A stretch of 64,000 nucleotides of DNA from Odiellus spinosus (GCA_963920705.1 OY987225.1:12976829-13040828), one strand, 5' to 3'; shown: positions 23,702 through 38,330, numbered from the stretch's first letter. Program-made: numbers and translations. Notes: a model not told the origin generated them from the sequence alone.

Positions 23702-26035
23702 TTGGATTAGGTTTGTTCGTTTGCAACCTAGATTAAAATATGGTGATTTTTTATTCCCTTTAAATTCCTTGTATAAGCATTCATAAGGTAACATGAACGA
23801 ATTGCCTCGACTAAAGTCGAGGAGTTATAATAAAACATTATCCATAGAAAACATTATCCAATTAAGGTATGCGATCAGATCATAGAACTCTGACTCTATG
23901 CCTAAAGCCAAAGCTAAATTAAGTAAATTTTTCTATCGAACGAAAAGTTTCATTTTGTTTGACACGTAACCCCTGAAAAATAATTAAGCGAAATTTAATG
24001 TTAAGCGTCAATGGGAGAAAATCGTCTGTTATGTTTTTTCTTAAATATTTCCGAGTGAATAAAATCAGTTGTTTTGAAATTTGAAACTCTAAATCGTGCC
24101 AGATTGTGATTATATTTAAATTTCGTTTTAAAAGAAAATCTAATTATATTTAAATTTCATGTTTTAAGAGAGAATTTAATTTTATTAAAATTTAATGTTG
24201 TAATAAAACATTATCCATGGATTAGGTTTGTTCGTTTGCAACGTAGATTAATAATTAAAATATGGGAATTTTTATTCCCTTTAAATTCCTTGGATAAGCA
24301 TTCATAAGCTAACATGAACGAATTGCCTCGACTAAAGTCGAGGAGTTGTAATAAAACATTATCCATGGATTAGGTTTGTTCGTTTGTAACCTAGATTAAA
24401 AATTAAAATATGGGGATTTTTTATTCCCTTTAAATTCCTTGTATAAGCATTCATAAGCTAACATGAATGAATTGCCTCGACTAAAGTCGAGGAATTGTAA
24501 TAAAACATTATCCATGGATTAGGTTTGTTCGTTTGCAATCTAGATTAAAAATTAAAATATGGGAATGTTTTTCCCTTTAAATTCCTTGTATACGCATTCA
24601 TAAGCTAACATGAACGAATTGCCTCGACTAAAGTCGAGGAATTGTAATAAAACATTATCCATGGATTAGGTTTGTTCGTTTGCAACCTAGATTAAAAACT
24701 AAAATATGGGGATTTTTTATTCCCTTTAAATTCCTTGTATAAGCATTCATAAGCTAACATGAACGAATTGCCTCGACTAAAGTCGAGGAGTTGTAATGAA
24801 ACATTATCCATGGATTAGGTTTGTTCGTTTGCAACCTAGATTAAAAACTAAAATATGGGGATTTTTTATTCCCTTTAAATTCTTTATATAATCATTCATA
24901 AGCTAACATGAACGAATTGCCTCGACTAAAGTCGAGGAGTTGTAATAAAACATTATCCATGGATTATGTTTGTTCGTTTGCAACTTAGATTAAAAATTAA
25001 AATATGGGAATTTTGATTTCCTTTAAATTCTTTGTATAAGCATTCATAGGCTAACATGAACGAATTGCCTCGACTAAAGTCGAGGAGTTGTAATAAAACA
25101 ATATGAATGGATTAGGTTTGTTCGTTTGCAACCTAGATTAAAAATTAAAATATGGGGATTTTTTATTCCCTTTAAATTCCTTGTATAAGCATTCATAAGC
25201 TAACATGAACGAATTGCCTCGACTAAAGTCGAGGAGTTGTAATAAAACATTATCCTTGGATTAGGTTTGTTCGTTTGCAACCTAGATTAATAATTAAAAT
25301 ATGGGAATTTTTATTTCCTTTAAATTCCTTGTATAAGCATTCATAGGCTAACATGAACGAATTGCCTCGACTAAAGTCGAGGAGTTGTAATAAAACAATA
25401 TGAATGGATTAGGTTTGTTCGTTTGCAACCTAGATTAAAAATTAAAATATGGGGATTTTTTATTCCCTTTAAATTCCTTGTATAAGCATTCATAAGCTAA
25501 CATGAACGAATTGCCTCGACTAAAGTCGAGGAGTTGTAATAAAACATTATCCATGGATTAGGTTTGTTCGTTTACAACCTAGATTAAAAATTAAAATATG
25601 GGGAGTTTTTATTCCCTTTAAATTCCTTGTATAAGCATTCATAAGCTAACATGAACGAATTGCCTCGACTAAAGTCGAGGAGTTGTAATAAAACATTATC
25701 TATGGATTAGGTTTGTTCGTTTGCAACCTAGATTAAAAATTAAAATATGGGGAATTTTTATTCCCTTTAAATTCCTTGTATAAGCATTCATAAGGTAACA
25801 TGAACGAATTGCCTCGACTAAAGTCGAGGAGTTGTAATAAAACATTATCCATGGATTAGGTTTGTTCGTTTGCAACCTAGATTAAAAATTAAAATATGGG
25901 GAATTTTTATTCCCTTTAAATTCCTTGTATAAGCATTCATAAGCTAACATGAACGAATTGCCTCGACTAAAGTCGAGGAGTTGTAATAAAACATTATCCT
26001 TGGATTAGGTTTGTTCGTTTGCAACCTAGATTAAT
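23702..26035. repeat. 2298-bp tandem unit B, carrying insert copy 2
   Basis: This repeats unit A and diverges at about 26.03 kb, where GATTAATAATT replaces GATTAAAATATGG. Few differences from unit A were noticed (GAATGAATT for GAACGAATT near 24466, GTTTTTT for GTTATTT in the insert). The duplication is therefore recent. Confidence 0.88.
23846..24196 (+). repeat. 351-bp insert, copy 2
   Basis: This has the same length, junctions and orientation as copy 1 and was duplicated with it in the 2298-bp tandem repeat. It shares the CTGACTC loop and TTTTATT end with copy 1 but has GTTTTTTC. The right flank has CAACGTAG and CCTTGGATAAGC. Confidence 0.92.
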
Positions 26036-29000
26036 AATTAAAATATGGGAATTTTTATTTCCTTTAAATTCCTTGTATAAGCATTCATAGCCTAACATGA
26101 ACGAATTGCCTCGACTAAAGTCGAGGAGTTGTAATAAAACAATATGAATGGATTAGGTTTGTTCGTTTGCAACCTAGATTAAAAATTAAAATATGGGGAT
26201 TTTTTATTCCCTTTAAATTCCTTGTATAAGCATTCATAAGCTAACATGAACGAATTGCCTCGACTAAAGTCGAGGAGTTGTAATAAAACATTATCCATGG
26301 ATTAGGTTTGTTCGTTTACAACCTAGATTAAAAATTAAAATATGGGGAGTTTTTATTCCCTTTAAATTCCTTGTATAAGCATTCATAAGCTAACATGAAC
26401 GAATTGCCTCGACTAAAGTCGAGGAGTTGTAATAAAACATTATCTATGGATTAGGTTTGTTCGTTTGCAACCTAGATTAAAAATTAAAATATGGGGAATT
26501 TTTATTCCCTTTAAATTCCTTGTATAAGCATTCATAAGGTAACATGAACGAATTGCCTCGACTAAAGTCGAGGAGTTGTAATAAAACATTATCCATGGAT
26601 TAGGTTTGTTCGTTTGCAACCTAGATTAAAAATTAAAATATGGGGAATTTTTATTCCCTTTAAATTCCTTGTATAAGCATTCATAAGCTAACATGAACGA
26701 ATTGCCTCGACTAAAGTCGAGGAGTTGTAATAAAACAATATGAATGGATTAGGTTTGTTCGTTTGCAACCTAGATTAAAAATTAAAATATGGGGATTTTT
26801 TATTCCCTTTAAATTCCTTGTATAAGCATTCATAAGCTAACATGAACGAATTGCCTCGACTAAAGTCGAGGAGTTATAATAAAACATTATCCATGGATTA
26901 GGTTTGTTCGTTTGCAACCTAGATTAAAAATTAAAGTATGGGGATTTTTTATTCCTTTTAAATTTCTTGTATAAGCATTCATAAGCTAACATGAACGAAT
27001 TGCCTCGACTAAAGTCGAGGAGTTGTAATAAAACATTATCCTTGGATTAGGTTTGTTCGTTTGCAACCTAGACTAATAATTAAAATATGGGAATTTTTAT
27101 TTCCTTTAAATTCCTTGTATAAGCATTCATAGGCTAACATGAACGAATTGCCTCGACTAAAGTCGAGGAGTTGTAATAAAACAATATGAATGGATTAGGT
27201 TTGTTCGTTTGCAACCTAGATTAAAAATTAAAATATGGGGATTTTTTATTCCCTTTAAATTCCTTGTATAAGCATTCATAAGCTAACATGAACGAATTGC
27301 CTCGACTAAAGTCGAGGAGTTGTAATAAAACATTATCCATGGATTAGGTTTGTTCGTTTACAACCTAGATTAAAAATTAAAATATGGGGATTTTTTATTC
27401 CCTTTAAATTCCTTGTATAAGCATTCATAAGCTAACATGAACGAATTGCCTCGACTAAAGTCGAGGAGTTGTAATGAAACATTATCCATGGATTAGGTTT
27501 GTTCGTTTGCAACCTAGATTAAAAACTAAAATATGGGGATTTTTTACTCCCTTTAAATTCTTTATATAATCATTCATAAGCTAACATGAACGAATTGCCT
27601 CGACTAAAGTCGAGGAGTTGTAATAAAACAATATGAATGGATTAGGTTTGTTCGTTTGCAACCTAGATTAAAAATTAAAATATGGGGATTTTTTATTCCC
27701 TTTAAATTCCTTGTATAAGCATTCATAAGCTAACATGAACGAATTGCCTCGACTAAAGTCGAGGAGTTGTAATAAAACATTATCCATGGATTAGGTTTGT
27801 TCGTTTACAACCTAGATTAAAAATTAAAATATGGGGATTTTTTATTCCCTTTAAATTCCTTGTATAAGCATTCATAAGCTAACATGAACGAATTGCCTCG
27901 ACTAAAGTCGAGGAGTTGTAATGAAACATTATCCATGGATTAGGTTTGTTCGTTTGCAACCTAGATTAAAAACTAAAATATGGGGATTTTTTACTCCCTT
28001 TAAATTCTTTATATAATCATTCATAAGCTAACATGAACGAATTGCCTCGACTAAAGTCGAGGAGTTGTAATAAAACATTATCCATGGATTATGTTTGTTC
28101 GTTTGCAACCTAGATTAAAAATTAAAATATGGGGAATTTTTATTCCCTTTAAATTCCTTGTATAAGCATTCATAAGGTAACATGAACGAATTGCCTCGAC
28201 TAAAGTCGAGGAGTTGTAATAAAACAATATGAATGGATTAGGTTTGTTCTTTTGCAACCTAGATTAAAAATTAAAATATGGGGATTTTTTATTCCCTTTA
28301 AATTCCTTGTATAAGCATTCATAAGCTAACATGAACGAATTGCCTCGACTAAAGTCGAGGAGTTGTAATAAAACATTATCCATGGATTAGGTTTGTTCGT
28401 TTACAACCTAGATTAAAAATTAAAATATGTGGATTTTTTTTTATTCCCTTTAAATTCCTTGTATAAGCATTCATAAGCTAACATGAACGAATTGCCTCGA
28501 CTAAAGTCGAGGAGTTGTAATAAAACATTATCCATGGATTAGGTTTGTTCGTTTACAACCTAGATTAAAAATTAAAATATGGGGATTTTTTATTCCCTTT
28601 AAATTCCTTGTATAAGCATTCATAAGCTAACATGAACGAATTGCCTCGACTAAAGTCGAGGAGTTGTAATGAAACATTATCCATGGATTAGGTTTGTTCG
28701 TTTGCAACCTAGATTAAAAACTAAAATATGGGGATTTTTTACTCCCTTTAAATTCTTTATATAATCATTCATAAGCTAACATGAACGAATTGCCTCGACT
28801 AAAGTCGAGGAGTTGTAATAAAACATTATCCATGGATTATGTTTGTTCGTTTGCAACCTAGATTAAAAATTAAAATATGGGGAATTTTTATTCCCTTTAA
28901 ATTCCTTGTATAAGCATTCATAAGGTAACATGAACGAATTGCCTCGACTAAAGTCGAGGAGTTGTAATAAAACAATATGAATGGATTAGGTTTGTTCTTT

Positions 29001-31400
29001 TGCAACCTAGATTAAAAATTAAAATATGGGGATTTTTTATTCCCTTTAAATTCCTTGTATAAGCATTCATAAGCTAACATGAACGAATTGCCTCGACTAA
29101 AGTCGAGGAGTTGTAATAAAACATTATCCATGGATTAGGTTTGTTCGTTTACAACCTAGATTAAAAATTAAAATATGTGGATTTTTTTTTATTCCCTTTA
29201 AATTCCTTGTATAAGCATTCATAAGCTAACATGAACGAATTGCCTCGACTAAAGTCGAGGAGTTGTAATAAAACATTATCCATGGATTAGGTTTGTTCGT
29301 TTACAACCTAGATTAAAAATTAAAATATGGGGATTTTTTATTCCCTTTAAATTCCTTGTATAAGCATTCATAAGCTAACATGAACGAATTGCCTCGACTA
29401 AAGTCGAGGAGTTGTAATAAAACATTATCTATGGATTAGGTTTGTTCGTTTGCAACCTAGATTAAAAATTAAAATATGGGGAATTTTTATTCCCTTTAAA
29501 TTCCTTGTATAAGCATTCATAAGGTAACATGAACGAATTGCCTCGACTAAAGTCGAGGAGTTGTAATAAAACATTATCCATGGATTAGGTTTGTTCGTTT
29601 GCAACCTAGATTAAATATTAAAATATGGGGAATTTTTATTCCCTTTAAATTCCTTGTATAAGCATTCATAAGCTAACATGAACGAATTGCCTCGACTAAA
29701 GTCGAGGAGTTGTAATGAAACATTATCCATGGATTAGGTTTGTTCGTTTGCAACCTAGATTAAAAACTAAAATATGGGGATTTTTTACTCCCTTTAAATT
29801 CTTTATATAATCATTCATAAGCTAACATGAACGAATTGCCTCGACTAAAGTCGAGGAGTTGTAATAAAACATTATCCATGGATTATGTTTGTTCGTTTGC
29901 AACCTAGATTAAAAATTAAAATATGGGGAATTTTTATTCCCTTTAAATTCCTTGTATAAGCATTCATAAGGTAACATGAACGAATTGCCTCGACTAAAGT
30001 CGAGGAGTTGTAATAAAACAATATGAATGGATTAGGTTTGTTCTTTTGCAACCTAGATTAAAAATTAAAATATGGGGATTTTTTATTCCCTTTAAATTCC
30101 TTGTATAAGCATTCATAAGCTAACATGAACGAATTGCCTCGACTAAAGTCGAGGAGTTGTAATAAAACATTATCCATGGATTAGGTTTGTTCGTTTACAA
30201 CCTAGATTAAAAATTAAAATATGTGGATTTTTTTTTATTCCCTTTAAATTCCTTGTATAAGCATTCATAAGCTAACATGAACGAATTGCCTCGACTAAAG
30301 TCGAGGAGTTGTAATAAAACATTATCCATGGATTAGGTTTGTTCGTTTACAACCTAGATTAAAAATTAAAATATGGGGATTTTTTATTCCCTTTAAATTC
30401 CTTGTATAAGCATTCATAAGCTAACATGAACGAATTGCCTCGACTAAAGTCGAGGAGTTGTAATAAAACATTATCTATGGATTAGGTTTGTTCGTTTGCA
30501 ACCTAGATTAAAAATTAAAATATGGGGAATTTTTATTCCCTTTAAATTCCTTGTATAAGCATTCATAAGGTAACATGAACGAATTGCCTCGACTAAAGTC
30601 GAGGAGTTGTAATAAAACATTATCCATGGATTAGGTTTGTTCGTTTGCAACCTAGATTAAATATTAAAATATGGGGAATTTTTATTCCCTTTAAATTCCT
30701 TGTATAAGCATTCATAAGCTAACATGAACGAATTGCCTCGACTAAAGTCGAGGAGTTGTAATAAAACAATATCCATGGATTAGGTTTGTTCGTTTGCAAC
30801 CTAGATTAAAAATTAAAATATGGGGATTTTTTATTCCGTTTAAATTCCTTGTATAAGCATTCATAAGCTAACATGAACGAATTGCCTCGACTAAAGTCGA
30901 GGAGTTGTAATGAAACATTATCCATGGATTAGGTTTGTTCGTTTGCAACCTAGATTAAAAACTAAAATATGGGGATTTTTTATTCCCTTTAAATTCTTTA
31001 TATAATCATTCATAAGCTAACATGAACGAATTGCCTCGACTAAAGTCGAGGAGTTGTAATAAAACATTATCCATGGATTATGTTTGTTCGTTTGCAACCT
31101 AGATTAAAAATTAAAATATGGGGAATTTTTATTCCCTTTAAATTCCTTGTATAAGCATTCATAAGGTAACATGAACGAATTGCCTCGACTAAAGTCGAGG
31201 AGTTGTAATAAAACAATATGAATGGATTAGGTTTGTTCTTTTGCAACCTAGATTAAAAATTAAAATATGGGGATTTTGTATTCCCTTTAAATTCCTTGTA
31301 TAAGCATTCATAAGCTAACATGAACGAATTGCCTCGACTAAAGTCGAGGAGTTGTAATAAAACATTATCCATGGATTAGGTTTGTTCGTTGGTAACCTAG
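26036..31400. repeat. HOR ladder block without inserts (3-, 4-, 5-, 7- and 8-mer units)
   Basis: The ACAATATGAATGG monomer starts at 26139, 26735, 27181, 27628, 28224, 28972, 30018 and 31213. The spacings are 596, 446, 447, 596, 748, 1046 and 1195 bp, close to 4, 3, 3, 4, 5, 7 and 8 monomers. Other ordered markers are TTTACAACC, GTAATGAAAC with TCTTTATATAATC, GATTATGTTTG, TTCTTTTGC and TGTGGATTTTTTTT. The pattern fits unequal exchange adding or dropping whole monomers. There are no short monomers, no insert and no gene. Confidence 0.85.
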
Positions 31401-33064
31401 ATTAAAAATTAAAATATGTGGATTTTTTTTTATTCCCTTTAAATTCCTTGTATAAGCATTCATAAGCTAACATGAACGAATGAGGAGTTGTAATAAAACA
31501 TTATCCATGGATTAGGTTTTTTCGTTTGCAACCTAGATTAAAAATTAAAATATGGGGAATTTTTATTCCCTTTAAATTCCTTGTATAAGCATTCATAAGG
31601 TAACATGAACGAATGGATTAGGTTTGTTCGTTTGCAACCTAGATTAAAAATTAAAGTATGGGGATTTTTTATTCCTTTTAAATTCCTTGTATAAGCATTC
31701 ATAAGGTAACATGAACGAATTGCCTCGACTAAAGTCGAGGAGTTGTAATAAAACATTATCCATGGATTAGGTTTGATCGTTTGCAACCTAGATTAAAAAT
31801 TAAAGTATGGGGATTTTTTATTCCTTTTAAATTCCTTGTAAAAGCATTCATAAGCTAACATGAACGAATTGCCTCGACTAAACTCGAGGAGTTGTAATAA
31901 AACATTATACATGGATTAGGTTTGTTCGTTTACAACCTAGATTAAAAATTAAAATATGGGGATTTTTTATTCCCTTTAAATTCCTTGTATAAGCATTCAT
32001 AAGCTAACGTGAACGAATTGCCTCGACTAAAGTCAAGGAGTTGTAATAAAACATTATCCATGGATTAGGTTTGTTCGTTTGCAACCTAGATTAAAAATTA
32101 AAATATTAGGAGTTTTTATTCCCTTTAAATTCCTTGTATAAGCATTCATAAGCTAACATGAACGAATGAGGAGTTGTAATAAAACATTATCCATGGATTA
32201 GGTTTGTTCGTTTGCAACCTAGATTAAAAATTATAATATGGGTTTTTTTTATTCCCTTTAAATTCCTTGTATAAGCATTCATAAGCTAACATGAACGAAT
32301 TGCCTCGACTAAACTCGAGGAGTTGTAATAAAACATTATACATGGATTAGGTTTGTTCGTTTACAACCTAGATTAAAAATTAAAATATGGGGATTTTTTA
32401 TTCCCTTTAAATTCCTTGTATAAGCATTCATAAGCTAACATGAACGAATTGCCTCGACTAAAGTCAAGGAGTTGTAATAAAACATTATCCATGGATTAGG
32501 TTTGTTCGTTTGCAACCTAGATTAAAAATTAAAATATGGGGAGTTTTTATTCCCTTTAAATTCCTTGTATAAGCATTCATAAGCTAACATGAACGAATGA
32601 GGAGTTGTAATAAAACATTATCCATGGATTAGGTTTGTTCGTTTGCAACCTAGATTAAAAATTAAAATATGGGGATTTTTTATTCCCTTTAAATTCCTTG
32701 TATAAGCTTTCATAAGCTAACATGAACGAATTGCCTCGACTAAAGTCGAGGAGTTGTAATAAAACATTATCCATGGATTAGGTTTGTTCGTTTGAAACCT
32801 AGATTAAAAATTAAAATATGGGGAATTTTTATTCCCTTTAAATTCCTGTATAAGCATTCATAAGCTAACATGAACGAATTGCCTCGACTAAAGTCGAGGA
32901 GTTGTAATAAAACATTATCCATGGATTAGGTTTGTTCGTTTGCAACCTAGATTAAAATATGGGGATTTTTTATTCCCTTTAAATTCCTTGTATAAGCATT
33001 CATAAGGTAACATGAACGAATTGCCTCGACTAAAGTCGAGGAGTTATAATAAAACATTATCCAT
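31401..33064. repeat. Mixed block before insert copy 3
   Basis: The start repeats about 20.45-20.9 kb (offset near 10953), including a short monomer, GGTTTTTTCG and the 43-bp deletion junction at about 31614. It then holds ACTAAACT palindrome variants and two short monomers (about 32167 and 32599). At the right end is the 7-bp-deleted monomer that always precedes an insert. No gene is present. Confidence 0.82.
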
Positions 33065-33415
33065 AGAAAACATTATCCAATTAAGGTATGCGATCAGATC
33101 ATAGAACTCTGACTCTATGCCTAAAGCCAAAGCTAAATTAAGTAAATTTTTCTATCGAACGAAAAGTTTCATTTTCATTGACACGTAACCCCTGAAAAAT
33201 AATTAAGCGAAATTTAATGTTAAGCGTCAATGGGAAAAAATCGTCTGTTATGTTTTTTCTTAAATATTTCCGAGTGAATAAAATCAGTTGTTTTGAAATT
33301 TGAAACTCTAAATCGTGCCAGATTGTGATTATATTTAAATTTCGTTTTAAAAGAAAATCTAATTATATATAAATTTCATGTTTTAAGAGAGAATTTAATT
33401 GTATTAAAATTTAAT
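33065..33415 (+). repeat. 351-bp insert, copy 3
   Basis: Junctions are as in other copies. It keeps the CTGACTC loop of copies 1-2 but has the TTGTATT end of copies 4-14, so it is intermediate. Private differences are GGGAAAAAATCG and ATTATATATAAA. It reads TTTTCATTGACACG where copies 1-2 read TTTTGTTTGACACG. The right flank has CAACGTAG. Confidence 0.92.
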
Positions 33416-36400
33416 GTTGTAATAAAACATTATCCATGGATTAGGTTTGTTCGTTTGCAACGTAGATTAATAATTAAAATATGGGAATTTTTATTCCCTT
33501 TAAATTCCTTGGATAAGCATTCATAAGCTAACATGAACGAATTGCCTCGACTAAAGTCGAGGAGTTGTGATAAAACATTATCCATGGATTAGGTTTGTTC
33601 GTTTGCAACCTAAATTAAAAATTAAAATATGGGGAATTTTTATTCCCTTTAAATTCCTTGTATAAGCATTCATAAGGTAACATGAACGAATTGCCTCGAC
33701 TAAAGTCGAGGAGTTGTAATAAAACATTATCCATGGATTAGGTTTGTTCGTTTGCAATCTAGATTAAAAATTAAAATATGGGAATGTTTTTCCCTTTAAA
33801 TTCCTTGTATACGCATTCATAAGCTAACATGAACGAATTGCCTCGACTAAAGTCGAGGAATTGTAATAAAACATTATCCATGGATTAGGTTTGTTCGTTT
33901 GCAACCTAGATTAAAAACTAAAATATGGGGATTTTTTATTCCCTTTAAATTCCTTGTATAAGCATTCATAAGCTAACATGAACGAATTGCCTCGACTAAA
34001 GTCGAGGAGTTGTAATGAAACATTATCCATGGATTAGGTTTGTTCGTTTGCAACCTAGATTAAAAACTAAAATATGGGGATTTTTTATTCCCTTTAAATT
34101 CTTTATATAATCATTCATAAGCTAACATGAACGAATTGCCTCGACTAAAGTCGAGGAGTTGTAATAAAACATTATCCATGGATTATGTTTGTTCGTTTGC
34201 AACCTAGATTAAAAATTAAAATATGGGAATTTTTATTTCCTTTAAATTCCTTGTATAAGCATTCATAGGCTAACATGAACGAATTGCCTCGACTAAAGTC
34301 GAGGAGTTGTAATAAAACAATATGAATGGATTAGGTTTGTTCGTTTGCAACCTAGATTAAAAATTAAAATATGGGGATTTTTTATTCCCTTTAAATTCCT
34401 TGTATAAGCATTCATAAGCTAACATGAACGAATTGCCTCGACTAAAGTCGAGGAGTTGTAATAAAACATCCATGGATTAGGTTTGTTCGTTTGCAACCTA
34501 GATTAAAAATTAAAGTATGGGGATTTTTTATTCCTTTTAAATTTCTTGTATAAGCATTCATAAGCTAACATGAACGAATTGCCTCGACTAAAGTCGAGGA
34601 GTTGTAATAAAACATTATCCTTGGATTAGGTTTGTTCGTTTGCAACCTAGATTAATAATTAAAATATGGGAATTTTTATTTCCTTTAAATTCCTTGTATA
34701 AGCATTCATAGGCTAACATGAACGAATTGCCTCGACTAAAGTCGAGGAGTTGTAATAAAACAATATGAATGGATTAGGTTTGTTCGTTTGCAACCTAGAT
34801 TAAAAATTAAAATATGGGGATTTTTTATTCCCTTTAAATTCCTTGTATAAGCATTCATAAGCTAACATGAACGAATTGCCTCGACTAAAGTCGAGGAGTT
34901 GTAATAAAACATTATCCATGGATTAGGTTTGTTCGTTTACAACCTAGATTAAAAATTAAAATATGGGGATTTTTTATTCCTTTTAAATTCCTTGTATAAG
35001 CATTCATAAGCTAACATGAACGAATTGCCTCGACTAAAGTCGAGGAGTTGTAATAAAACATTATCCATGGATTAGGTTTGTTCGTTTGCAACCTAGATTA
35101 AAAATTAAAATATGGGGAATTTTTATTCCCTTTAAATTCCTTGTATAAGCATTTATAAGCTAACATGAACGAATTGCCTCGACTAAAGTCGAGGAGTTGT
35201 AATAAAACAATATGCATGGATTAGGTTTGTTCGTTTGCAACCTAGATTAAAAATTAAAATATGGGGATTTTTTATTCCCTTTAAATTCCTTGTATAAGCA
35301 TTCATAAGCTAACATGAACGAATTGCCTCGACTAAAGTCGAGGAGTTGTAATGAAACATTATCCATGGATTAGGTTTGTTCGTTTGCAACCTAGATTAAA
35401 AACTAAAATATGGGGATTTTTTATTCCCTTTAAATTCTTTATATAATCATTCATAAGCTAACATGAACGAATTGCCTCGACTAAAGTCGAGGAGTTGTAA
35501 TAAAACATTATCCATGGATTATGTTTGTTCGTTTGCAACCTAGATTAAAAATTAAAATATGGGGAATTTTTATTCCCTTTAAATTCCTTGTATAAGCATT
35601 CATAAGGTAACATGAACGAATTGCCTCGACTAAAGTCGAGGAGTTGTAATAAAACAATATGAATGGATTAGGTTTGTTCGTTTGCAACCTAGATTAAAAA
35701 TTAAAATATGGGGATTTTTTATTCCCTTTAAATTCCTTGTATAAGCATTCATAAGCTAACATGAACGAATTGCCTCGACTAAAGTCGAGGAGTTGTAATA
35801 AAACATTATCCATGGATTAGGTTTGTTCGTTTACAACCTAGATTAAAAATTAAAATATGGGGATTTTTTATTCCCTTTAAATTCCTTGTATAAGCATTCA
35901 TAAGCTAACATGAACGAATTGCCTCGACTAAAGTCGAGGAGTTGTAATAAAACATTATCCATGGATTAGGTTTGTTCGTTGGTAACCTAGATTAAAAATT
36001 AAAATATGTGGATTTTTTTTATTCCCTTTAAATTCCTTGTATAAGCATTCATAAGCTAACATGAACGAATGAGGAGTTGTAATAAAACATTATCCATGGA
36101 TTAGGTTTTTTCGTTTGCAACCTAGATTAAAAATTAAAATATGGGGAATTTTTATTCCCTTTAAATTCCTTGTATAAGCATTCATAAGGTAACATGAACG
36201 AATGGATTAGGTTTGTTCGTTTGCAACCTAGATTAAAAATTAAAGTATGGGGATTTTTTATTCCTTTTAAATTCCTTGTATAAGCATTCATAAGGTAACA
36301 TGAACGAATTGCCTCGACTAAAGTCGAGGAGTTGTAATAAAACATTATCCATGGATTAGGTTTGTTCGTTTGCAACCTAGATTAAAAATTAAAATATGTT

Positions 36401-37979
36401 TTTTTTTATTCCCTTTAAATTCCTTGTATAAGCATTCATAAGCTAACATGAACGAATTGCCTCGACTAAACTCGAGGAGTTGTAATAAAACATTATACAT
36501 GGATTAGGTTTGTTCGTTTACAACCTAGATTAAAAATTAAAATATGGGGATTTTTTATTCCCTTTAAATTCCTTGTATAAGCTTTCATAAGCTAACATGA
36601 ACGAATTGCCTCAACTAAAGTCGAGGAGTTGTAATAAAACATTATCCATGGATTAGGTTTGTTCGTTTGCAACCTAGATTAAAAATTAAAATATGGGGAT
36701 TTTTTATTCCCTTTAAATTCCTTGTATAAGCATTAATAAGCTAACATGAACGAATTGCTTCGACTAAAATCGAGGAGTTGTAATAAAACATTATCCATGG
36801 ATTAGGTTTGTTCGTTTGAAACCTAGATTAAAAATTAAAATATGGGGAATTTTTATTCCCTTTAAATTCCTGTATAAGCATTCATAAGCTAACATGAACG
36901 AATTGCCTCGACTAATTCGAGGAGTTGTAATAAAACATTATCTATGGATTAGGTTTGTTCGTTTGCAACCTAGATTAAAAATTAAAATATGGGGAATTTT
37001 TATTCCCTTTAAATTCCTTGTATAAGCATTCATAAGGTAACATGAACGAATTGCCTCGACTAAAGTCGAGGAGTTGTAATAAAACATTATCCATGGATTA
37101 GGTTTGTTCGTTTGCAACCTAGATTAAAAATTAAAATATGTTTTTTTTTATTCCCTTTAAATTCCTTGTATAAGCATTCATAAGCTAACATGAACGAATT
37201 GCCTCGACTAAACTCGAGGAGTTGTAATAAAACATTATACATGGATTAGGATTGTTCGTTTACAACCTAGATTAAAAATTAAAATATGGGGATTTTTTAT
37301 TCCCTTTAAATTCCTTGTATAAGCTTTCATAAGCTAACATGAACGAATTGCCTCGACTAAAGTCGAGGAGTTGTAATAAAACATTATCCATGGATTAGGT
37401 TTGTTCGTTTGCAACCTAGATTAAAAATTAAAATATGGGGATTTTTTATTCCCTTTAAATTCCTTGTATAAGCATTCATAAGCTAACATGAACGAATTGC
37501 TTCGACTAAAATCGAGGAGTTGTAATAAAACATTATCCATGGATTAGGTTTGTTCGTTTGCAACCTAGATTAAAAATTAAAATATGGGGATTTTTTATTC
37601 CCTTTAAATTCCTTGTATAAGCATTCATAAGCTAACATGAACGAATTGCTTCGACTAAAATCGAGGAGTTGTAATAAAACATTATCCATGGATTAGGTTT
37701 GTTCGTTTGAAACCTAGATTAAAAATTAAAATATGGGGAATTTTTATTCCCTTTAAATTCCTGTATAAGCATTCATAAGCTAACATGAACGAATTGCCTC
37801 GACTAAAGTCGAGGAGTTGTAATAAAACATTATCCATGGATTAGGTTTGTTCGTTTGCAACCTAGATTAAAATATGGGGATTTTTTATTCCCTTTAAATT
37901 CCTTGTATAAGCATTCATAAGGTAATATGAACGAATTGCCTCGACTAAAGTCGAGGAGTTATAATAAAACATTATCCAT
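33416..37979. repeat. Mixed monomer block between insert copies 3 and 4
   Basis: The first ~1 kb follows 21.9-22.8 kb (offset 11517), including GGGAATGTTTTTCCC at 33781. ATGAATGG monomers recur near 34.3, 34.8 and 35.7 kb. A copy of the 20.5-kb segment with the 43-bp deletion lies at 36.1-36.4 kb. Two segments starting with a TATG T-run (36.4 and 37.1 kb) are offset by about 740 bp and carry ACTAAACT and CTTCGACTAAAATCG variants. A shortened palindrome CCTCGACTAATTCGAGG lies near 36905. No gene is present. Confidence 0.8.
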
Positions 37980-38330
37980 AGAAAACATTATCCAATTAAG
38001 GTATGCGATCAGATCATAGAACTCTGATTCTATGCCTAAAGCCAAAGCTAAATTAAGTAAATTTTTCTATCGAACGAAAAGTTTCATTTTGTTTGACACG
38101 TAACCCCTGAAAAATAATTAAGCGAAATTTAATGTTAAGCGTCAATGGGAGAAAATCGTCTGTTATGTTTTTTCTTAAATATTTCCGAGTGAATAAAATC
38201 AGTTGTTTTGAAATTTGAAACTCTAAATCGTGCCAGATTGTGATTATATTTAAATTTCGTTTTAAAAGAAAATCTAATTATATTTAAATTTCATGTTTTA
38301 AGAGAGAATTTAATTGTATTAAAATTTAAT
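37980..38330 (+). repeat. 351-bp insert, copy 4
   Basis: This is the first copy with CTGATTC in the loop, shared by copies 4-15. It has TTTTGTTTGACACG and the TTGTATT end. The left-flank monomer has GGTAATATG for GGTAACATG. The right flank has CAACGTAG and CCTTGGATAAGC, then AGCTTACATG. Confidence 0.92.
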
